64,000 bases of DNA, from assembly GCF_003987565.1 (NCBI RefSeq), contig NZ_NGJY01000002.1, positions 558,001 through 622,000 of the forward strand, in the 5' to 3' direction. Positions 59,149 to 64,000 of this stretch are shown in pieces (positions within the stretch are counted from its first letter, which is position 1; every line of letters starts with the position of its first letter). The DNA comes from Vagococcus fessus. GTDB taxonomy: Bacteria; Bacillota; Bacilli; Lactobacillales; Vagococcaceae. The notes beneath the pieces were generated by a model. That model was not told the origin of the DNA, ran no database searches, and saw only the letters and a program-made list of their open reading frames with translations. A program made the position numbers and the translations under genes.

Positions 59149-59655
59149 ATGGAGCATTTAGAAAACTTTGCAAAACAAGTGAAATCATACAGACTTTACA
59201 ACAAGCTTACTCAAACAGAACTTGGACAAACAATTGGAGTATCGAAACAAAGTATTATCAATTATGAAAAAGGTACTTCTTTTCCTTCTGGAGAACGCCT
59301 ATCCAAATTATCCAAATTAATAGGAATGGAACCTACCGAACTTTTACAACACGATAATTTTAAATCTTCTGAGGAACTGGAATGGAAATTTTGGATTAAC
59401 GAACATGGAAAATTTGAACTTAACCTAATTCAAAGTGATTATAGTAACTTAAATGAAAGTGAACGTAAGAAAATACTGCTCAACTACATGAAAGACAACA
59501 TGGAAAGCGTACAAATAAAACAAGCAATTACTCAATTCTTCAAACTCCAAAAAGAAACAGTAAGCGAACAATATACTAATGAATTAATTCAGAATACTTT
59601 AAATCCAGAGTTATTATTCGATGGCGATATTACAGTAACCAATACAAAAGATTAA
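59149..59655 (+). CDS. HTH (XRE/cI-like) regulator of the integrated element
   Basis: 168 aa. N-terminal HTH_3 domain (about 8-60): KLTQTELGQTIGVSKQSIINYEKGTSFPSGERL. The C-terminal half (about 75-168) is helical and without known motifs. It lies divergent to the rep operon, from which it is separated by about 370 bp of AT-rich DNA with the operator-like repeat. It is probably the repressor of excision and replication genes. AAGGAG precedes the start. Confidence 0.88.
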   Translation: MEHLENFAKQVKSYRLYNKLTQTELGQTIGVSKQSIINYEKGTSFPSGERLSKLSKLIGMEPTELLQHDNFKSSEELEWKFWINEHGKFELNLIQSDYSNLNESERKKILLNYMKDNMESVQIKQAITQFFKLQKETVSEQYTNELIQNTLNPELLFDGDITVTNTKD

Positions 59656-59815
59656 AAGCGTGGTTCAGAGAACTTGATTGGTTAGAGCAAGCTTATTATT
59701 TCTCTCACTATTTTTTTACCTTCTAAAGCTCTATTTGATCAGCATAAAAGAGGGTTGGCAAAAGGCTGATTGGTACCTATTAAACTTTTTATCTATCTTC
59801 CTAGCTCTTATATAC

Positions 59816-59851
59816 TAAAAAAGTTGATACCTGAATAAACAGATACCAACT
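59816..59851 (-). terminator. Terminator on the minus strand inside the element
   Basis: AGTTGGTATCTG pairs with CAGGTATCAACT (two G-U) around TTTATT, followed on the minus strand by six T residues. No gene lies upstream of it on that strand, so it implies a transcript from the 59,860-60,060 region. Confidence 0.65.
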
Positions 59852-59855
59852 CATT

Positions 59856-60060
59856 ATAACTATCAAAGCCTATCGGCTCACGCTGATGAGACATCAACTT
59901 CCGCCTAAAAATGGACGTCTTAACCTCACGGCACGACTTCGACGAGGAGACCTCGCCAACCATTTTTCACGGCTTTAATAACTACTTCCAACCACTCTTT
60001 TTAGATACAAAATGTATCATTTGAATTGACAACATTTTGATAACACATCTTATAATTTAC
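59856..60060 (-). ncRNA. Candidate structured RNA of the element
   Basis: On the minus strand three short perfect stems follow each other: CGAGG-TCT-CCTCG (59943-59955), TGATG-TCT-CATCA (59884-59896) and AGCC-GATA-GGCT (59867-59878), then the terminator. It is more GC-rich than the surrounding AT-rich DNA. A 21-codon frame starting at TTG 59991 is the only peptide option. I recognise no Rfam class. Confidence 0.5.
60026..60045 (+). repeat. Right pair of candidate integrase arm sites
   Basis: TTGACAACA at 60026-60034 and TTGATAACA at 60037-60045, 11 bp apart, the same words as the left pair. They sit about 100 bp inside the right core. Confidence 0.5.
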
Positions 60061-60138
60061 TATCAAATATAGATAACTAATAACATTAAAAACTACTCTA
60101 ATACCGCTTAAAACCTGACTTTCAAATAACAGGTTTTC

Positions 60139-60200
60139 GAGTGGGAATAGAATAAATAGCCTTAGAAGTCCTTTGTTTAAAGGGTTTCTAAGGCTTTTTT
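60139..60200 (+). repeat. Right direct repeat (attR plus second guaA-type terminator)
   Basis: GAGTGGGAATA (60139-60149) then the hairpin terminator 60158-60200, matching the left copy at 56 of 62 positions. The stop codon encoded at this copy would be TAG rather than TAA. Confidence 0.85.
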
Positions 60201-60209
60201 GTTACTTGC

Positions 60210-60227
60210 GATACCAATCTGATACCA
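60210..60227 (+). repeat. Outer GATACCA pair beyond the right repeat
   Basis: GATACCA occurs at 60210-60216 and 60221-60227, 11 bp apart and 4,298 bp from GATAACA and GACAACA at the left. The outer flank therefore aligns with the element's left end. See findings. Confidence 0.5.
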
Positions 60228-60334
60228 CTGATTTAATTGGCAATAACTCACGACTCGGAACTACTTCCCTAACCTAATGAAAATAAATTAGATACAATAA
60301 TTCCATTATCACTAAGCACAAAAATTTATTATTC

Positions 60335-60811
60335 TTACTTTACATCTTTTTTATCCATAAATTGATTTAGGTCTGTTTTATCTGCATCATTAGCTAATGC
60401 TTCAATTATTACATCCTGAATAACAAGTAGTTTTTTCTTTTCAAAAAATGGTACAGCTAGATAATAGTCTGACCCAGCTCTCTGAATAACTAATGTTGTC
60501 AGTATGCCACTACACAAAACACCTACACCAATGAGTAACATAATCAACGCCCCCAAAAAGGTAGACCCTATCATTGATAATGCTATAAAAATAATAATAA
60601 TACCGATAATAAATGGCTTAATTTTGTACTGTGATGATAAACTTGCGGCACTAATATTTTTCAAAGGGATACTTTGATTAGCTTTTCCTGCAGGAATAAA
60701 TCCTAAAATAGTATTTCCTGTAGATGTTTTAACAAATCTTGAATCTACCTCGATATAACCTTTCACCCAAAAAAATAATGGGGATAAAGAAAATATAACT
60801 TTTTTATCCAT
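60335..60811 (-). CDS. Unknown protein with two membrane segments, PH-like
   Basis: 158 aa from ATG 60811 (GGGAG precedes it). A soluble N-terminal part (about 1-65, SPLFFWVKGYIEVDSRFVKT), two membrane segments (about 68-88 and 90-112) and a soluble end. The overall plan resembles small bacterial PH-domain membrane proteins; assignment is tentative. It directly follows the right end of the guaA element. Confidence 0.6.
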   Translation of the reverse strand: MDKKVIFSLSPLFFWVKGYIEVDSRFVKTSTGNTILGFIPAGKANQSIPLKNISAASLSSQYKIKPFIIGIIIIFIALSMIGSTFLGALIMLLIGVGVLCSGILTTLVIQRAGSDYYLAVPFFEKKKLLVIQDVIIEALANDADKTDLNQFMDKKDVK

Positions 60812-60826
60812 ATTAAACTCTCCCAT

Positions 60827-61238
60827 TTAATTAATATTTTTATTCAACATCTCTTTTAAATATTCTATCAATAGCAATTGCATAAAACAGTACCCGACTT
60901 GTATAAGATCGACTGAGATGACGGAGTTTTCTAAATGGAATAAAGTAGTTATCTACTTTATCAGTACTAACAGTTGAGTAATTCACCTAAACTTCTATTG
61001 TATGTTAATAATTACCATTCCACATTATACACCTTACAAGTATATTCAAATAATACATTTAGATTAAATAACATTTAGATACTCTGCTTTCATTGATTAC
61101 TTTAAACGATATTACCTCTTAATCCTTTATCAATTCTTTTAGTCTTCCTACACCCATGATACCTTGAAACAATCTGGATATGAGAGAATCTTAATTTCCT
61201 AAATAGCTCTTCTTATTGATCAAACTTTTTTCATTTAA
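60827..61238. other. AT-rich region without a gene
   Basis: There is no credible gene in these 410 bp. It holds the palindrome TAAAGTAG-TTAT-CTACTTTA (60941-60960), without a T-run. A 12-codon frame on the minus strand near 61160 ends at a stop and is likely a relic or chance. The lipoprotein promoter closes the region. Confidence 0.5.
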
Positions 61239-61247
61239 TGGTATAAT
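61239..61247 (+). promoter_or_regulatory. Extended -10 promoter of the lipoprotein gene
   Basis: TGGTATAAT lies 30 nt before ATG 61277. TTGATC at 61216-61221 is a weak -35 at 20-bp spacing. Confidence 0.5.
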
Positions 61248-61276
61248 TTTATAAAATAAGGAAGGTGGTTTTATTT

Positions 61277-61960
61277 ATGATTCGCCTAAACAAACTCGCA
61301 TTACTGTCACTTTTGTTGATTTTCTCTTATTTTTTAGTTGCCTGTCATTCGCCACACGTCGTTCAATCAACTGCTGAAACTGCTATGACATCCGAAACCA
61401 CCACACAAGAAACTAGCCCTTCAACTCACATTGATACTCTACCCGAAATTAGTTCTGAAAATGAAAGTAATGGGGTTCTCTATCCCGTCTTTATAGAAAA
61501 TGACATCGGCACACCTTTAAACACACTCATTGAACAAGCCATTCCAACTATTTCAGAACAGTACCCTAACCAACACTTCCAATACACCGTCTCTTTACTC
61601 AATGATTCCTACTTATCTCTTATTTTTGATGCAGATATTACAGATGGGGCTTACCCTCATCATGCCCTTTCAACACTTAATATTAACCTAGCTACTCTAA
61701 CTCCCTTAAAACTTTCAGATGTCGTACCTTTGGATGATACTTTTTATACTCAATTAAAAAAAGAAGTCACGTCTACTTTAGCTGACTTAACACTTCCCCC
61801 CGAAGCATTACCTTTCGCTAATATAAAAGAACGTATCACCCAACTGGAAAACTCATCAAGTCATGATACCCAATTTTATCTGACTGATAACCAACTTACG
61901 CTGTTATTTGAAGTGCCGCACGTACTTGGTGACACCTTTACTATTAATATACCGTACTAG
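61277..61960 (+). CDS. DUF3298/RsiV-like lipoprotein
   Basis: 227 aa. A type II signal peptide ends in the lipobox LVAC (Cys about residue 23), so it is anchored outside the membrane. A low-complexity Thr/Ser/Glu linker (about 28-65) follows. The folded part (about 75-227) has DGAYPHHALSTLNINLATL and LKLSDVVP, which resemble DUF3298 domains of RsiV and PdaC. Start choice: AAGGAAGG is spaced for ATG 61277. Ligand or function unknown; RsiV-like proteins bind lysozyme. Confidence 0.65.
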   Translation: MIRLNKLALLSLLLIFSYFLVACHSPHVVQSTAETAMTSETTTQETSPSTHIDTLPEISSENESNGVLYPVFIENDIGTPLNTLIEQAIPTISEQYPNQHFQYTVSLLNDSYLSLIFDADITDGAYPHHALSTLNINLATLTPLKLSDVVPLDDTFYTQLKKEVTSTLADLTLPPEALPFANIKERITQLENSSSHDTQFYLTDNQLTLLFEVPHVLGDTFTINIPY

Positions 61961-62031
61961 AATTTATCAACATTTTTCTTTTAATGCACTCACCTAAAAA
62001 ATAAGGTATATTATTAGATGAGGTGATTAAC

Positions 62032-62178
62032 ATGGGAAAATATCTATTCGATAATAAAGGGCAAGCTGCTATTACAAAATTTTACGAAAAAAATAAACCT
62101 GAAAAATTCGATAAAAAGCAACAAGTAAAAGCGCTCCGTGAAAAAATGCTAAAAAACAAAAAGAAAACTGATAAATAA
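62032..62178 (+). CDS. Small basic hypothetical protein, 48 aa
   Basis: 48 aa, Lys-rich (MGKYLFDNKGQAAITKFYEK... ending KNKKKTDK). Too short for most ORF calls, but GAGGTG lies about 8 nt before ATG 62032 and a terminator follows at once. It has no membrane segment. Function unknown; could be an RNA- or DNA-binding micro-protein. Confidence 0.65.
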   Translation: MGKYLFDNKGQAAITKFYEKNKPEKFDKKQQVKALREKMLKNKKKTDK

Positions 62179-62186
62179 TAACAGTT

Positions 62187-62226
62187 AAAAAAGCTTAGAT
62201 CTCATCAATATAGATCTAAGCTTTTT
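62187..62226 (+). terminator. Terminator of the 48-aa gene
   Basis: AAAAAGCTTAGATCT and AGATCTAAGCTTTTT form a perfect 15-bp stem, 9 nt after the stop. Confidence 0.85.
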
Positions 62227-62317
62227 GCGTTTCTTACCCCTATTTCCTTCAGGCTCCCACGCTACTTTTCAGACCATCTCTGCTATACTTTAGATAACAC
62301 TAATGGAGGTGGGATTA

Positions 62318-62782
62318 ATGGAAAACTTCAGCACATTCTTTTCATCTGGCGAATACTTACGTGATTTATCTATTGCTCTATATGCTGGGATTATCTTGTG
62401 GGCACTTGGTATTTTTTATGACCGCAAGCAGGCGGCACGTCGTTCAAATGAAGATAAAGCAGAATCCCTTGAAGACCATTATGCCGACATGCTTGGTGCT
62501 GCGGCTAGTTTTTTAAGAATTGACGAGTCTTATCCAGTCTTTGTTAAAGATGAAATTGACGTCAAATTTAGTATGAGTGGGAAAAATTTTGCTCGTGTTC
62601 TCAATTCTATCGATACCAAGCGCTATGAAAAATACTACGGTGACACTGATCTTATTCGGTTAAATAATATTCTAGATAACATTTTAGCGCTCGATCATAA
62701 CGCTTATGAAAAGGTCTTAGATGCACAAGAGTTAGTGCATAAGGTGGTAAAAAATGTTCGTACCTGTCACAGAAGGTTGTAA
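62318..62782 (+). CDS. Unknown single-TM protein
   Basis: 154 aa from ATG 62318 (GGAGGTGGG precedes it; the frame from 62303 overlaps that site). One membrane segment (LSIALYAGIILWALGIFY), then a basic junction RKQAARRSNEDK and a cytosolic helical domain. No recognised family. It precedes a ClC-type channel by 60 nt and may be cotranscribed. Confidence 0.65.
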   Translation: MENFSTFFSSGEYLRDLSIALYAGIILWALGIFYDRKQAARRSNEDKAESLEDHYADMLGAAASFLRIDESYPVFVKDEIDVKFSMSGKNFARVLNSIDTKRYEKYYGDTDLIRLNNILDNILALDHNAYEKVLDAQELVHKVVKNVRTCHRRL

Positions 62783-62842
62783 GCATGATACACTTGAATG
62801 ACACTATTTCTTTAAAAGACATTAGAACAGGAGCTTACTTTT

Positions 62843-64000
62843 ATGACTAAAATTAATTTAAGCGCCCGTATTCTTTTTTACGGCGCTCTTTTGAGTACTC
62901 TCATCGGAGGAATTTCTTTTATTTTTATCTATTTAGAAAGTACTATTTCTCATTATTTATGGGCTAGTTTACTACGCGACACCCCATTGAAGCCTTTATT
63001 TATCTTAGGATTCACACTATTAGGCGGTTTAATCGTAGGTAGCTTACGCTTAAAATGGGGCAACTACCCTCAAACAGCTCATGACACTATCCATCAGTTA
63101 AAAGAACATCAAACCGTTGATTACTCTCCTGCTTTTAAAAGCTTAACGGTTGCCTTAGTGATTTTAATTTTTGGAGCAGGGGTTGGACCTGAAGCGGCTT
63201 TACTTGGAGCGATTGTGATGCTGTCGGTCTGGCAAGCGGATAAGATGCGCTACCTGGTAGCTAATCACCCAGAACTTGATAGCTTACCGTTCTCTAAACG
63301 GTTGTCACGGATGCTTCATCCTACTCGTTATCTTCTGAGATATAAACAAGAAAATCGCCATCCTAAGTTAGCTCCCATCAAAAAATATATCTATGGCTTC
63401 TTCATCTTTAATGGCCTTGTCGCCTTTTTTATTTTAATGAAATTAACCAAACAACCTTCCTTTATCAGTAAGATGGGGCCCACACATTGGCAAGCGAAAG
63501 AGTTGTTGCTGTTTATCCCATTACTTCTATTGGGCGCTCTCGCAGGTAAAGGCTATCGGTCATTTGAAATTAAAGCTAGTCAGTGGTTTAATTTTTGGAT
63601 AGATCAACCGATTAAGAAAGCCTTATTAGGTTCCTTAGCTATTTTTACTATTGGATTAGTCACACCGAGCTTACTTTTTTCAGGACAAACCTCACTTGGT
63701 GATGTCCCTAATGATTATCAAAAATTCTCTCTTTTAATACTAGTTACTATTGTCCTGTTAAAATTACTATTCCTACAAATCTGCCTCCATACAGGATGGA
63801 TTGGTGGCGATATTTTCCCAATTGTTTACTCGGCTATTAGCCTTGGGTTTGGTCTTTCTAAAATTTTCCCATCTTTTGATACGACCTTTATCGTGGCAGT
63901 AGTGGCAACTTCTATGGCAGTTACGATTTTAAAATCCCCTATTGGCGTCGCTATTTTTATAGCCCTCTTTTTCCCTATCGAGGTGCTACCTGTCATCGTG
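62843..64000 (+). CDS. ClC-type voltage-gated chloride channel family protein (3' end beyond window)
   Basis: 386 codons are open to the right edge. About ten membrane segments. The filter-like GAGVGPEAALLG (about residue 111, GxGPE) and GGDIFPIVYSAISLG (about 332) match ClC motifs. AGGAG precedes ATG 62843. ClC proteins are Cl- channels or H+/Cl- exchangers, some exporting fluoride; the type cannot be told without the missing part. Confidence 0.82.
   Translation, partial: MTKINLSARILFYGALLSTLIGGISFIFIYLESTISHYLWASLLRDTPLKPLFILGFTLLGGLIVGSLRLKWGNYPQTAHDTIHQLKEHQTVDYSPAFKSLTVALVILIFGAGVGPEAALLGAIVMLSVWQADKMRYLVANHPELDSLPFSKRLSRMLHPTRYLLRYKQENRHPKLAPIKKYIYGFFIFNGLVAFFILMKLTKQPSFISKMGPTHWQAKELLLFIPLLLLGALAGKGYRSFEIKASQWFNFWIDQPIKKALLGSLAIFTIGLVTPSLLFSGQTSLGDVPNDYQKFSLLILVTIVLLKLLFLQICLHTGWIGGDIFPIVYSAISLGFGLSKIFPSFDTTFIVAVVATSMAVTILKSPIGVAIFIALFFPIEVLPVIV

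Larger units (their letters stand above)
55841..60149. mobile_element. 4.3-kb integrated element in the 3' end of guaA
   Basis: The core GAGTGGGAATA is directly repeated at 55841-55851 (inside the guaA end) and 60139-60149, 4,298 bp apart. Between them are a tyrosine integrase, a DUF3173-like gene, a Rep_trans-type gene, a divergent HTH regulator, a 119-aa orphan and a structured non-coding region. No cargo, transfer or capsid genes are seen. It fits a minimal integrative mobilisable element. guaA 3' ends are known targets of genomic islands in Firmicutes. Confidence 0.8.

Noticed and set aside
59881-59960. CTGATGAG in the structured region suggested a hammerhead ribozyme.
   Set aside because: The required GAAA core and matching stems I-III are missing.
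62575-62585. GAGTGGGAA as a third att core after the element.
   Set aside because: It lies inside a coding frame (residues MSGKNF), differs at the core end and has no terminator or paired motif after it.

Overview
The window reads as chromosome of a low-GC, Gram-positive member of the Lactobacillales. The gene set (MecA/Spx, D-alanylation of teichoic acid, class III ribonucleotide reductase, TcyP-type transporter, ComG operon beside rpoBC) fits Enterococcaceae, perhaps Vagococcus. The family assignment is an inference and the genus is a guess. No rRNA, tRNA, CRISPR array or intact insertion sequence was seen.

Layout. 1-2.8 kb: HAD hydrolase end, mecA, spxA and, divergently, trpS. 2.9-6.7 kb: lytS-lytR-lrgA-lrgB. 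6.8-11 kb: pepQ, lplA, an MBL-fold hydrolase and an M42 aminopeptidase. 11.1-15.6 kb: dltX-A-B-C-D. 16-20.7 kb: a Bce/GraRS-VraFG-like module, made of an ABC transporter and a divergent two-component system. 20.8-23.6 kb: nrdD-nrdG behind two NrdR-like boxes. Then tcyP, infC-rpmI-rplT with an L20-type leader, a pentapeptide-repeat protein, two teichoic-acid-type glycosyltransferases, rpsO and pnp, def, a Cof-type phosphatase, a second lrgAB pair, rpsD, the seven-gene comG operon, yebC, a VanZ-like protein, and rpoB-rpoC. 51-55.9 kb: a membrane protein, an RsmC-like methyltransferase, an SGNH hydrolase, a thioesterase, coaA and guaA.

The most interesting region is a 4,298-bp integrated element in the 3' end of guaA (about 55,841-60,149). 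It carries a tyrosine integrase, a DUF3173-like small protein, a Rep_trans-type initiator/relaxase, a divergent HTH repressor, an unknown 119-aa protein and a structured minus-strand RNA candidate, with no obvious cargo. The guaA terminator is duplicated at both ends. Paired TTGAYAACA motifs 11 bp apart sit at both internal ends. The sequence just outside the right junction also resembles the element's left end, as if a second, older guaA island lay there.

Beyond the element (60.3-64 kb) are mostly unnamed genes (a two-TM protein, a DUF3298-like lipoprotein, a 48-aa protein, a single-TM protein) and a ClC-type chloride channel cut by the window edge.

Translation and leader oddities worth a second look: infC appears to start at AUA, the element's Rep gene has an ideal Shine-Dalgarno before an AUU codon, rpoBC has a terminator-like hairpin in its 5' leader, and pnp has a long leader stem of the kind cut by RNase III.
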